DNA from: Prevotella sp. | GTDB taxonomy: Bacteria; Bacteroidota; Bacteroidia; Bacteroidales; Bacteroidaceae | NCBI GenBank assembly: GCA_015060485.1 | Contig: SUYI01000014.1 | Span: forward strand, 1 to 64,000 | Reading direction: 5' to 3' | DNA: 64,000 nt | In this document: one piece after another, positions 1-10,462 of the stretch | How the letters are laid out: each line of letters begins with the position of its first letter | How positions within the stretch are numbered: position 1 is the stretch's first letter | The notes under the pieces: model-generated | Database searches by the model: none | What the model was told of the DNA's origin: nothing | The model's input: the letters and a program-made list of their open reading frames with translations, nothing else | Program-made: the position numbers and the translations under genes

Positions 1-2284
<2,284 letters not shown>

Positions 2285-2371
2285 TTGTTTAGAATAGATA
2301 TTAAATAAATAATTATTATTTGTTGTATATGTTACTAAGAATTCTATAAAAGGGGTAGGGGAGCGTCCTTG

Positions 2372-3559
2372 CTAATAAAGGAATCCCAACAACCATAGCG
2401 GTATCTGATTTTCACGACCGATCTCGGTGTTGTACCTGGCATAAATCACATCGGGCGCGTACCTTATTTTATTATAAGCATCTGCATCACAGATACGGAA
2501 CTTCAGTTTGCTGTCTACCAAATAGTAGTTCTCGTGACCATCCTGATTGACCTTGTGGTCTTTCCATAGCGAATTCACGAAGAAAGTCTCCATGGCTGTT
2601 TGTCGGTCAACATGAATAGGATAGATGGCATAAAGGAGATTGCTGTTATGGAGCATCACCTTCGACGGCTTCTTGGGAAAATCCTCGCCAAGAGGATAAA
2701 TCATGTTCAGCAGACGGGCATCGGTAAGATACTTGATATAATTCATCACCGTAGCACGGCTGGTCTCTATGTTTTCTGCCAACTTACTGATATTAGGCGC
2801 TTTAGGACCGCCTTCAGCCAACTGATAGAAGAGCTTTTTAATCTTAGTCAGATATTTCAATTCAATCTGCTTAATCAGCAGGATATCGACCTCGGTCATC
2901 ATGTTCATAGTCTTCAACAGGTTTTCGCTATAGTTGCGATGCTCTTGGAAGAAGGGATAGAAACCATGATGAATGTAATCCTGAAAGTATCGATTGGGAG
3001 ATATTTTAGGGAGAATCTGCTTCACAATGCGCTCGTGGTTCCGAATAATCTCATCTAGAGCGAATGACGGGAAATTATTACCTGTCAGCAAGTTAACGAA
3101 CTCCCGGAATGAGAACCCACGCAGGTTGTATGATTTTACAATACCGTTAAGTTCAGGGTTTTCGTCCTTCAGCCGCATCACGCTGCTGCCTGTAAAAACA
3201 ATCTTCAAATGAGGATAAAGGTCGTAGCACTTACGTAGTTCCTTCGACCAGTCTGGCTGTTTGAATACTTGGTCAATCAGAAGGACGCGACCACCATGGC
3301 GACAAAATTCACCAGCAAAATCAGCAATGCCACGTCCCTGGAAATAAAAGTTGTTCATGTTGATGTAAAGGCATTTCTTGTCCTGTGTGTCGAAATGTTC
3401 CTTTGCATACTGTAATAAGAATGTCGTTTTCCCGATGCCACGAGTGCCCTTGATGCCAATCATGCGGTCGTTCCAGTCAATTTCGTCCATCAACGATCGA
3501 CGAACCGGAGCATTCACATGTTCCACCAAGTACCGATGTGTCCTAAAGAAAGCTTCCAT
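2372..3559 (-). CDS. AAA family ATPase of the AAA_14/DUF4143 type
   Basis: A 395-residue protein of the group of single-gene P-loop ATPases with a DUF4143-like C-terminal region that is common in Bacteroidetes; cellular role unknown. The P loop is GTRGIGKTT near residues 36-44. The Walker B strand reads RVLLIDQVFKQPDW, so the acidic residue usually following the aspartate is a glutamine. An arginine-finger-type segment FTGSS follows. A winged-helix-like stretch (AENIETSRATVMNYIKYL) lies in the second half. I chose ATG at 3559 because a TACCTTTG box at 3587-3594 on this strand leaves a short leader; an upstream in-frame start would lie inside or before the promoter. It stands alone between nifJ and a divergent dehydrogenase. 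Confidence 0.85.
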   Translation of the reverse strand: MEAFFRTHRYLVEHVNAPVRRSLMDEIDWNDRMIGIKGTRGIGKTTFLLQYAKEHFDTQDKKCLYINMNNFYFQGRGIADFAGEFCRHGGRVLLIDQVFKQPDWSKELRKCYDLYPHLKIVFTGSSVMRLKDENPELNGIVKSYNLRGFSFREFVNLLTGNNFPSFALDEIIRNHERIVKQILPKISPNRYFQDYIHHGFYPFFQEHRNYSENLLKTMNMMTEVDILLIKQIELKYLTKIKKLFYQLAEGGPKAPNISKLAENIETSRATVMNYIKYLTDARLLNMIYPLGEDFPKKPSKVMLHNSNLLYAIYPIHVDRQTAMETFFVNSLWKDHKVNQDGHENYYLVDSKLKFRICDADAYNKIRYAPDVIYARYNTEIGRENQIPLWLLGFLY

Positions 3560-3586
3560 TCTCCCAGATTTGTTTAAAAACGTCCA

Positions 3587-3594
3587 CAAAGGTA
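3587..3594 (-). promoter_or_regulatory. Bacteroidetes -7 box for the AAA ATPase
   Basis: On the minus strand the sequence reads TTTTGTACCTTTG, a perfect TAnnTTTG match, ending 28 bases before the ATG at 3559. Confidence 0.65.
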
Positions 3595-3760
3595 CAAAAT
3601 AATATTCAAATTGCAAAGCAGAGATAGCAAAATCTTAAAAAATTACGATATTTTAGTAGTATTCTTTAAAAATAATAGGCATTATGATAAATAGGAAATA
3701 TCATAAGGATTATATTTCTATTTTCTCTGGAAATATTTTTGATAATAAGAATTAAAATGT

Positions 3761-3768
3761 TATCTTTG
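3761..3768 (+). promoter_or_regulatory. Bacteroidetes -7 box for the alcohol dehydrogenase
   Basis: TATCTTTG inside the AT-rich gap 3560-3816, followed by a leader of about 45 bases to the ATG at 3817. The rest of this gap holds only AT-rich sequence. Confidence 0.65.
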
Positions 3769-3816
3769 CAGAAGAAAACTAAAAACGCATAAAACAAAAC
3801 GAAAAAAAAGAGTACT

Positions 3817-5001
3817 ATGATTAAGGATTTCAATTATTACGCACCGACCCGTGTGGTGTTTGGCAAGAGTTCTGAAGAAAAAATTGCTGAACTAGTCATG
3901 TCCTACAAGCCTCATAAAGTCATGATCCATTATGGCGGCGGTTCTGCCGAGCGTTCCGGACTGTTGGATGTGGTCAGAAAACAGCTCCGCTCAGCTGGCC
4001 TGGATTTTGTGGAATTAGGCGGCGTGGTTCCTAATCCGCTATTATCAAAGGTTCACGAAGGTATTGCGCTCTGCCAAAAAGAAAACGTTGATTTTATTCT
4101 GGCTGTTGGCGGCGGCAGCGTGATTGATTCTGCGAAAGCCATTGGCTATGGTGTTCATTACGATGGTGAAGTATGGGATTTCTGGGCAGGTAAAGCCACT
4201 CCGAAGGCCTGTATGCCCATTGGCGTCGTTTTGACCATTCCTGCTGCTGGTTCGGAGATGTCGTCCAGTTGTGTGATTACCAAGGACGATGGACTCATCA
4301 AACGCGGCATCAACAGCGACCTGTGCCGCTGTAAGTTTGTCGTGATGAATCCGGAGCGCACCTATACCCTGCCGTCCTATCAGACTGCTGCCGGAGCCAC
4401 GGACATCATGATGCATACCATGGAGCGCTATTTCTCGAAATACGAGGATATGACGCTGACCGATGCCATTGCCGAGGCCCTGTTAAGAACCGTCAAGGAC
4501 GCTGCGTTGGTGGTGATGGAACATCCGGAAGATTACAGGAATCGTGCACAGATTATGTGGGCAGGCTCTTTGGCCCATAATGACTTAACAGAATGCGGTA
4601 CGGAGAAAGATTTCGCCACACACCGCCTGGAGCACGAGTTGAGTGCCTTGTTCGGAGTGACTCATGGTGCAGGACTGGCTGCCATCTGGCCGTCGTGGGC
4701 CCGCTACGTGAAAGATAAGCATCTGAGTCGTTTTGTGCAGTTCGCTGTCAACGTGATGGGCATTGAAAACGACTTTTCTCATCCCGATGAAACCGCAGAA
4801 AAAGGTATCCGGGCCATCGAAGAATTCTACAGAAAAATTGGTATGCCCACGAATATCCATGAACTGCTGGGACGTGAGATTACTGTCGATGAAATCGAGG
4901 AAATGGTAAATAAGTGCTCGCGAGGGGGTACGATCACCTTGGGTGCTATGGAAGTACTTGATGCTCAGGCAATGCGTACCATTTACGAAATGGCGAAGTA
5001 G
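3817..5001 (+). CDS. Iron-containing alcohol dehydrogenase, butanol-dehydrogenase type
   Basis: A 394-residue NAD(P)H-dependent group III alcohol dehydrogenase, probably reducing short-chain or toxic aldehydes. The dinucleotide-binding motif GGGSVIDSAK lies near residues 98-107. Metal-ligand segments characteristic of the family are present: TDIMMHTMERY (Asp and His), HRLEHELSALFG (His) and VTHGAGLA (His). Its length and the opening segment with APTRVVFGKSS fit the YqhD/BDH subfamily more closely than the propanediol or glycerol dehydrogenases. It is monocistronic: its own promoter lies at 3761 and a hairpin terminator overlaps its stop codon. Substrate cannot be read from sequence. Confidence 0.92.
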   Translation: MIKDFNYYAPTRVVFGKSSEEKIAELVMSYKPHKVMIHYGGGSAERSGLLDVVRKQLRSAGLDFVELGGVVPNPLLSKVHEGIALCQKENVDFILAVGGGSVIDSAKAIGYGVHYDGEVWDFWAGKATPKACMPIGVVLTIPAAGSEMSSSCVITKDDGLIKRGINSDLCRCKFVVMNPERTYTLPSYQTAAGATDIMMHTMERYFSKYEDMTLTDAIAEALLRTVKDAALVVMEHPEDYRNRAQIMWAGSLAHNDLTECGTEKDFATHRLEHELSALFGVTHGAGLAAIWPSWARYVKDKHLSRFVQFAVNVMGIENDFSHPDETAEKGIRAIEEFYRKIGMPTNIHELLGREITVDEIEEMVNKCSRGGTITLGAMEVLDAQAMRTIYEMAK

Positions 5002-5027
5002 GGGGAGACTCCCCTACTCGTCTTTTT
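4997..5027 (+). terminator. Rho-independent terminator overlapping the dehydrogenase stop codon
   Basis: Perfect 8-bp stem AGTAGGGG/CCCCTACT (4997-5004 with 5011-5018), loop GAGACT, then a T-rich run at 5020-5027. The TAG stop of the dehydrogenase is inside the 5' arm. The 17 bases CTCCCCTACTCGTCTTT recur at 5038-5054 and encode the last residues and stop of the converging channel gene. Confidence 0.75.
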
Positions 5028-5042
5028 TACGCGGTTTCTCCC

Positions 5043-5660
5043 CTACTCGTCTTTCAGCGTGGGAAGTGACAAATGGTATCGCACGGCTAAAAAGCGGATC
5101 AGACAAGTAATGATGAACGACGCGATAACCGTTACTTCAACCGCTACTCCTAAATTATCTAATGCCCAATAAATTACGCCACCGGCAACGGCTGCCATGG
5201 CATAGATTTCCCGTTGGAAAATCACGGGTTCGTTATTCAGCAGTACATCGCGGATGACGCCACCTGCCGACCCTGTAATACAACCCATGATGATGGCCAC
5301 CCAATATGGCTGTCCGAATGCCAAAGATTTTTGGATGCCTGCAATGGTAAACAAGGCAAGTCCCAGCGTGTCGAATACGAACCACGTATTGCGCAGTCCC
5401 TCCATGTGTTTGGCGAATACAATCACAAACAGCAGCGCCATTGCCGTACAAATCATGTAAATGGGACTTGTCATCCAGAATGGCGTGGTGCCCAGCATGA
5501 CGTCACGAATGGTTCCTCCTCCGATGGCCACTGCAATGCCACAGACATAGCCTCCAAACCAGTCGAAATGCTTTGCTGCGGCATGACGAATGCCTGATAT
5601 GGCGAATGCAAAGGTGCCTAAAAACTCTATAATCAGCGTGATGATGTCGTTGTATTCCAT
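5043..5660 (-). CDS. TRIC/UPF0126-type membrane channel protein (YadS family)
   Basis: A 205-residue integral membrane protein built from two repeats of the glycine-rich UPF0126 domain. Each repeat carries the hallmark motif: GGGTIRDVMLG in the first half and AGGVIRDVLLN in the second. About seven hydrophobic helices are visible. Bacterial TRIC homologues form trimeric monovalent-cation channels; the ion here is not known. ATG at 5660 is chosen because it overlaps the rarA stop codon by one base (TAATG), which indicates translational coupling. An upstream start inside rarA is unlikely. The gene ends in a shared 3' repeat facing the dehydrogenase. Confidence 0.9.
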   Translation of the reverse strand: MEYNDIITLIIEFLGTFAFAISGIRHAAAKHFDWFGGYVCGIAVAIGGGTIRDVMLGTTPFWMTSPIYMICTAMALLFVIVFAKHMEGLRNTWFVFDTLGLALFTIAGIQKSLAFGQPYWVAIIMGCITGSAGGVIRDVLLNNEPVIFQREIYAMAAVAGGVIYWALDNLGVAVEVTVIASFIITCLIRFLAVRYHLSLPTLKDE

Positions 5661-6964
5661 TATTCTTCCTCGAATCTTTTTCCCCAATAATTCAGCATGC
5701 GCTCATAGAGTTTTTGTTCGGATGGCGAATGTTGTCCGAACCATATACGCTCGTTTTTTAGCGCGTCAGGCATGTATTGCTGTGGCGTGAAGTGTCCTGC
5801 AAAGTCGTGCGGATACTGATAGCCGTCGCTGTAGCCCAGGTCCTTCATCAATGAGGTCGGTGCATTGCGCAGGTGCAACGGCACCGGTTGGTTGCCAGTC
5901 TGACGCACCAATGCCAAGGCCCTGTCGATGCCCAGGTAAGCCGAATTGCTCTTGGGCGACGTAGCCAGGTAAACGGCACATTCTGCCAGGGGGATCCTGC
6001 CTTCTGGCCAGCCGATTTTCATCACGGCGTCGAATGCGGCATTGGCTAGCAGCAGGGCGTTTGGGTTGGCCAGTCCGATATCCTCGGCTGCCGAGATCAC
6101 CATGCGGCGGGCAATGAACTGCGGGTCTTCCCCACCCTCTATCATGCGAGCCATCCAGTAGAGTGCCGCATCGGGATCGGAACCGCGTATGGACTTGATG
6201 AAAGCCGAAATGATGTCGTAGTGCATCTCGCCGTCCTTGTCGTAGGCCAAGGGGTTCTGTTGCAGGCAAAAAACGACCATTTCATCGGTAATGACGATGC
6301 GAGAGTCGCTGGTATTGCCATTCGTGTTAGTAGAACTAGAACTTTCGACCACCAACTCCAAGATATTCAGCAGCTTACGCGCATCTCCACTGCTATATCT
6401 CAAGAGTGCTCCCGTCTCTTGCAATTCAATGTTGAGTTCCTTCAGGAATACGTCCTTTGTCAAGGCACGGTGGAGCAGTTCCATCAGGTCGTCTTTCTCC
6501 AGCGACTTCAGCACATACAACTGACAACGCGAGAGCAGCGGACGGATAACCTCGAACGACGGATTTTCGGTCGTAGCGCCAATCAGGGTTACAATGCCCT
6601 TTTCCACCGCTCCCAGCAGGGAATCCTGTTGAGATTTGGAGAAACGGTGGATTTCATCAATAAAAAGAATCGGTGATGCCTCGTTGAAAAAGCGCCCTTT
6701 CTGTGCACGTTCTATGACGTCCCGGACATCCTTGACGCCGCTGGTTACTGCCGACAGGGTGTAGAATTGCACCTCCAGCTGGTGTGCGATAATCTGTGCC
6801 AGCGTCGTCTTCCCCACCCCGGGAGGTCCCCACAGGATGAACGACGAGATGCGTCCCGCGTCAATCATCTTGCGCAACACGGCACCTTCGCCTACCAGAT
6901 GACGTTGACCGACATAGTCGTCAAGAGTCCTTGGTCTGAGTCTTTCTGCTAATGGTTCTGCCAT
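5660..6964 (-). CDS. rarA: Replication-associated recombination protein A (AAA+ ATPase)
   Basis: A 434-residue AAA+ ATPase of the RarA/MgsA/WRNIP1 family, which acts at stalled replication forks. Sequence signs: N-terminal LAERLRPRTLDDYVGQ, Walker A GPPGVGKTT at about residues 46-54, Walker B ILFIDEIHRF, sensor segment GATTENPSFEVI, and the C-terminal tetramerisation region typical of RarA with the AEDIGLANP and YPHDF segments. Length is usual. A TAATTTTG box at 6975-6982 on this strand sits only about ten bases before the ATG, so the mRNA leader must be very short. The downstream channel gene is coupled through a one-base stop/start overlap. This divergent arrangement shares the upstream gap with the acidic-tail protein gene. 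Confidence 0.95.
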   Translation of the reverse strand: MAEPLAERLRPRTLDDYVGQRHLVGEGAVLRKMIDAGRISSFILWGPPGVGKTTLAQIIAHQLEVQFYTLSAVTSGVKDVRDVIERAQKGRFFNEASPILFIDEIHRFSKSQQDSLLGAVEKGIVTLIGATTENPSFEVIRPLLSRCQLYVLKSLEKDDLMELLHRALTKDVFLKELNIELQETGALLRYSSGDARKLLNILELVVESSSSTNTNGNTSDSRIVITDEMVVFCLQQNPLAYDKDGEMHYDIISAFIKSIRGSDPDAALYWMARMIEGGEDPQFIARRMVISAAEDIGLANPNALLLANAAFDAVMKIGWPEGRIPLAECAVYLATSPKSNSAYLGIDRALALVRQTGNQPVPLHLRNAPTSLMKDLGYSDGYQYPHDFAGHFTPQQYMPDALKNERIWFGQHSPSEQKLYERMLNYWGKRFEEE

Positions 6965-6974
6965 AATTTTAGTG

Positions 6975-6982
6975 CAAAATTA
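6975..6982 (-). promoter_or_regulatory. -7 box for rarA, near-leaderless
   Basis: Minus-strand TAATTTTG, ten bases before the rarA ATG at 6964; with the usual spacing the transcript would begin within about six bases of the start codon. Confidence 0.5.
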
Positions 6983-7045
6983 ATGTATTTTGAGAAAATA
7001 ACAAAAAATATTGCCCAAAAACTTGGATAAAGCGAATAAAGTATG

Positions 7046-7053
7046 TACATTTG
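7046..7053 (+). promoter_or_regulatory. -7 box for the acidic-tail protein gene
   Basis: TACATTTG following TATG, 37 bases before the ATG at 7091; divergent from the rarA promoter. Confidence 0.6.
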
Positions 7054-7090
7054 CAAAGGAATAGTAAATTTTAAACACAAAAAGAGCCAA

Positions 7091-7936
7091 ATGAAAGAGA
7101 CAAAAGAGAAAACCGAGAAGGCCGAAAAGGCCGAGAAGGCTGAAAAAGGTACCAGTCTGAAAACTCTGACCAAGAGCAGCGTCTGGGATCTGCAGGAGAA
7201 CGATGTGTTTCGTCTGCTGGAAGCTGTCGAGAAAGATGTTGAATTGAAAGATAACTTTCGTCACTATCTTGACATCATCCGAAGTGCTTTCATGATTGAA
7301 GAACTGAAGGACGACGACAAGCTCGTCAAGCAGAAGTTCACCAAGCAGGACTACAAAGTGGGCAGCGTCAAGGCCGGCGACGACATGCGACTGGTGTTGG
7401 CCATCAAGAAACGTCCCATCATGCGTGTCACCGACCTGACTTACGAGAATATCCGCCACATCTCGGCCGCCAAGCTCGTCGAGGTGCTCGACCGCAACTT
7501 CGGTGGTGGCTGGGACTCGCTGTCGCAGTCTATTCAGGATATCATCGAGAGCGGTTTCGACATTTCTACCACCACGCTGCCCAAGGATCGTCTGCACAAG
7601 AAAGGCGGCATGTACGACAAGAAGATTGCTGACGGCTACGAGGTGCTCGAAGTGGCCAAGGGTTCGTGGGTGGAGGCCATCTTCGCCAAGCTGAAACCCG
7701 AGAGCTACAAGCCGCGCATGCAGTTCGAGAACCGCAGTGAGAATGATGAAGACTACGACGACGAGGATATTGACTTGCCGGAGGACGACTACAACAAGCC
7801 TGACGAGGACGATATGGAGCTGGAAGAGCCCAACGACGACGATATCACCGAGGACAACTACCGCACGACGTTCGCCATCGAGCAAGATTCCGACGAGGAT
7901 GCCGAGAGTCTCTCCGACTACATCGCCGACGAGTAG
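7091..7936 (+). CDS. Conserved unknown protein with Lys/Glu-rich N-terminus and long acidic tail
   Basis: A 281-residue soluble protein I do not recognise. Three parts are visible. Residues 1-25 are a charged repeat rich in EKAEKAEKAEK, encoded by a 9-base tandem repeat prone to slippage. Residues 25-215 form a folded-looking core with short helices (SVWDLQENDVFRLLEAVEKD, ISAAKLVEVLDRNFGG). The last 65 residues are extremely acidic (DEDYDDEDIDLPEDD and similar), resembling tails of proteins that bind basic partners or compete with nucleic acid. There is no signal peptide or membrane segment. ATG at 7091 is used because the upstream in-frame start overlaps the promoter box. It lies 47 bp ahead of hppA and may be cotranscribed with it. 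Confidence 0.75.
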   Translation: MKETKEKTEKAEKAEKAEKGTSLKTLTKSSVWDLQENDVFRLLEAVEKDVELKDNFRHYLDIIRSAFMIEELKDDDKLVKQKFTKQDYKVGSVKAGDDMRLVLAIKKRPIMRVTDLTYENIRHISAAKLVEVLDRNFGGGWDSLSQSIQDIIESGFDISTTTLPKDRLHKKGGMYDKKIADGYEVLEVAKGSWVEAIFAKLKPESYKPRMQFENRSENDEDYDDEDIDLPEDDYNKPDEDDMELEEPNDDDITEDNYRTTFAIEQDSDEDAESLSDYIADE

Positions 7937-7983
7937 CACGCGGAACATCATTTCACAAAACATAACTAATTTCCTCTAACTTT

Positions 7984-10170
7984 ATGAACATTCCTAGTGT
8001 ATTTTGGCTTGTACCCATCGCCTCTGTCGTGGCTTTGGGAATGGCTTGGTTTTTCTTCACCCAGATGATGAAGGAAGACGAGGGAACGCCCCGAATGAAG
8101 GAGATTGCCCTCTACGTGAGAAAAGGTGCTATGGCTTATCTGAAGCAGCAGTACAAGGTTGTGGGCATCGTGTTTGCCGTACTCTGCGCGCTGTTTGCCT
8201 TCATGGCCTACGGACTGAACGTTCAGAATCCGTGGGTGCCATTTGCTTTTCTGACCGGTGGTTTCTTCTCGGGTTTGGCAGGATTCTTCGGCATGAAGAC
8301 CGCCACCTATGCTTCAGCGCGCACGGCTAATGCAGCCCGCAAGAGTCTGAATGCCGGCTTGAAGGTTGCCTTCCGTTCGGGTGCCGTGATGGGTCTCACC
8401 GTCGTGGGTCTTGGCCTGCTCGACATTGCCCTGTGGTTTGTGGCCCTGAACTGGCTGACCAGCGACTCGCTCATCACCATCACCACCACCATGCTGACGT
8501 TCGGCATGGGTGCTTCCACGCAGGCCCTGTTTGCCCGTGTCGGTGGCGGCATCTACACGAAGGCTGCCGACGTGGGCGCCGACATCGTGGGTAAGGTCGA
8601 GGCCGACATTCCCGAGGATGACCCGCGCAATCCCGCTACCATTGCCGACAATGTTGGCGATAACGTTGGCGACGTGGCCGGTATGGGTGCCGACTTGTAC
8701 GAGTCGTATTGCGGTTCCGTGCTCAGCACCGCTGCCCTGGGCGCTGCTGCCTTTGGCGTGGCCGGCTTGGAGGTCCAGCTGAAGGCCGTCATCGCCCCCA
8801 TGCTGATAGCCGCTGTGGGTGTGTTCCTGTCGCTCTTCGGCATCTTCCTGGTTCGCACCAAGGAGGGCGCCACCATGCGCGACCTGCTGAAGTCGCTGTC
8901 GCTGGGTACCAACGTCAGCGCCATCCTCATCGCCATTGCCACCTTCGCCATCCTCTACCTGCTGGGTGTCGAAAACTGGCTGGGTCTCTCCTTCTCGGTC
9001 ATTTCTGGTCTTGCCGCCGGTGTCATCATCGGCCAGGCTACCGAATATTACACTTCTCACAGCTACAAGCCGACCCAGAAGATTTCCGAGGCTGGTCTCA
9101 CGGGTTCTGCCACCGTTATAATAAAAGGTATAGGAACCGGCATGATTTCCACCTGCATTCCCGTTGTCACCATTGGTGTGGCCATCGTGCTGAGCTTTGG
9201 CTTTGCCAACGGCTTCGACCTCTCGATGTCGTCCGACAGTCTGGCTCACGGACTCTACGGCATCGGTATTGCTGCCGTTGGTATGCTGTCGACGCTGGGC
9301 ATCACGCTGGCCACCGACGCCTACGGACCCATTGCCGACAATGCCGGCGGTAATGCCGAGATGTCAGAGCTGGGCGAGGAAGTCCGTCACCGCACCGATG
9401 CCCTCGACGCCCTTGGCAACACCACGGCAGCCACCGGCAAGGGCTTTGCCATCGGCTCTGCCGCCCTCACGGCGCTGGCCCTGCTGGCATCCTATATCGA
9501 GGAAATCAAGATTGCCATGGAGCGTGCCGGAGTCATGATGGAGAACGTCAAGGGCGAAGTCATCAGCGCCTCTGCCGCCACCATCCCCGACTTCATGAAC
9601 TACTTCCAGGTGAACCTCATGAACCCCAAGGTGCTCGTCGGTGCATTCATCGGCGCCATGGCAGCCTTCCTGTTCTGCGGACTCACCATGGAGGCTGTAG
9701 GACGTGCCGCCCAAAAGATGGTGGAAGAGGTTCGTCGCCAGTTCCGCGAGATTCCCGGTATTCTCGAAGGTACCGGCACGCCCGACTACGGTTCCTGCGT
9801 TGAGATTTCCACCCGCGCTGCCCAGCACGAGATGATCTTCCCGTCGCTCCTGGCCATTGCCATCCCCATCATCGTGGGTTGTGTCCTCGGCGTTGCCGGT
9901 GTACTGGGTCTGCTCGTCGGTGGCCTGGCAGGCGGTTTCACGCTGGCCGTCTTCATGGCCAATGCCGGTGGTGCCTGGGACAATGCCAAGAAGATGGTCG
10001 AGGAAGGCAACTTTGGCGGCAAGGGCTCGTTTGCCCATAAGGCTACCATCGTCGGCGACACCGTTGGCGACCCCTTCAAGGACACCTCTGGTCCGTCACT
10101 CAACATCCTCATCAAGCTCATGTCAATGGTAAGCATCGTCATGGCCGGATTAACCATTCTCTTTATATAA
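7984..10170 (+). CDS. hppA: Membrane-bound ion-translocating pyrophosphatase
   Basis: A 728-residue integral membrane protein hydrolysing pyrophosphate to pump H+ and/or Na+ across the inner membrane. The substrate-binding signature is intact: DVGADIVGKVE, DDPRNPATIADNVGDNVGD and, near the C-terminus, GGAWDNAKKMVEEG and DTVGDPFKDTSGPS. About sixteen hydrophobic helices are seen. The cation-dependence segment reads GNTTAATGKG, with alanine where K+-independent enzymes have lysine, so a K+-dependent enzyme is expected. Characterised relatives from Bacteroides transport both Na+ and H+, but the pumped ion cannot be settled from this reading. A hairpin terminator follows at 10230. Confidence 0.96.
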   Translation: MNIPSVFWLVPIASVVALGMAWFFFTQMMKEDEGTPRMKEIALYVRKGAMAYLKQQYKVVGIVFAVLCALFAFMAYGLNVQNPWVPFAFLTGGFFSGLAGFFGMKTATYASARTANAARKSLNAGLKVAFRSGAVMGLTVVGLGLLDIALWFVALNWLTSDSLITITTTMLTFGMGASTQALFARVGGGIYTKAADVGADIVGKVEADIPEDDPRNPATIADNVGDNVGDVAGMGADLYESYCGSVLSTAALGAAAFGVAGLEVQLKAVIAPMLIAAVGVFLSLFGIFLVRTKEGATMRDLLKSLSLGTNVSAILIAIATFAILYLLGVENWLGLSFSVISGLAAGVIIGQATEYYTSHSYKPTQKISEAGLTGSATVIIKGIGTGMISTCIPVVTIGVAIVLSFGFANGFDLSMSSDSLAHGLYGIGIAAVGMLSTLGITLATDAYGPIADNAGGNAEMSELGEEVRHRTDALDALGNTTAATGKGFAIGSAALTALALLASYIEEIKIAMERAGVMMENVKGEVISASAATIPDFMNYFQVNLMNPKVLVGAFIGAMAAFLFCGLTMEAVGRAAQKMVEEVRRQFREIPGILEGTGTPDYGSCVEISTRAAQHEMIFPSLLAIAIPIIVGCVLGVAGVLGLLVGGLAGGFTLAVFMANAGGAWDNAKKMVEEGNFGGKGSFAHKATIVGDTVGDPFKDTSGPSLNILIKLMSMVSIVMAGLTILFI

Positions 10171-10229
10171 TAAGAGGTGAGTAGAAAGAGGTAAGTGATA
10201 AGAAATAAGAGGCAAGTAACAAGAAAAAG
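10171..10229. repeat. Degenerate A/G-rich spacer repeat after hppA
   Basis: Short imperfect units of the type AGAGGTAAGTGATAAGAAA repeated between the hppA stop and its terminator. The same kind of low-complexity spacer occurs at several other gene junctions in this window. Confidence 0.5.
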
Positions 10230-10260
10230 AGGCTCGGGAAACACCATTCCGAGCCTTTTT
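10230..10260 (+). terminator. Rho-independent terminator of hppA
   Basis: 8-bp stem AGGCTCGG/CCGAGCCT (10230-10237 with 10249-10256) followed by a run of Ts. Confidence 0.85.
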
Positions 10261-10315
10261 TCTACTTTTTTTGAAAAAAGTCGCCAAAAAGTTTGGTAGG
10301 TTCATGGAAAGTTCG

Positions 10316-10323
10316 TACCTTTG
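10316..10323 (+). promoter_or_regulatory. -7 box for tRNA-Lys
   Basis: TTCGTACCTTTGC, a textbook Bacteroidetes promoter core, 24 bases before the mature tRNA 5' end. Confidence 0.7.
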
Positions 10324-10346
10324 CACCCGCAAAAACGAAAAACGTT

Positions 10347-10419
10347 GCACCCGTAGCTCAGTTGGTAGAGCACCTGACTCTTAATCAGGGTGTCCAGGGT
10401 TCGAGCCCCTGCGGGTGTA
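10347..10419 (+). tRNA. tRNA-Lys(CTT)
   Basis: Full cloverleaf: acceptor arms GCACCCG/CGGGTGT (first pair G-U), D arm with GTAGCTCAGTTGGTAGAGC, anticodon loop CTCTTAA giving CTT, T arm CAGGG/CCCTG with TTCGAGC loop, discriminator A. CCA is not encoded. The accessory island begins just after it, but no copy of its 3' end was found further along. Confidence 0.97.
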
Positions 10420-10426
10420 CAAAACG

Positions 10427-10461
10427 AAGGAGCAGGATGAAAATCCCGCTCCTTTTCTTTT
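10427..10461. terminator. Terminator between tRNA-Lys and the HU-like gene
   Basis: Stem AAGGAGC/GCTCCTT with an inner GGAT/ATCC stem, followed on the plus strand by a T-rich run. The A-rich left side means it could serve both converging units, though it is stronger for the tRNA. Confidence 0.7.
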
Positions 10462-10462
10462 T

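Noticed and set aside
6980..7963. 327-codon minus-strand open frame opposite the acidic-tail gene
   Set aside because: The Val/Leu-rich, repetitive product is the antisense of a Glu/Asp-rich gene; no start context.
10347..10419. tRNA-Lys as the attachment site of the island
   Set aside because: No second copy of the tRNA 3' end was found towards 20.5 kb and there is no integrase gene, so integration at the tRNA is unsupported.
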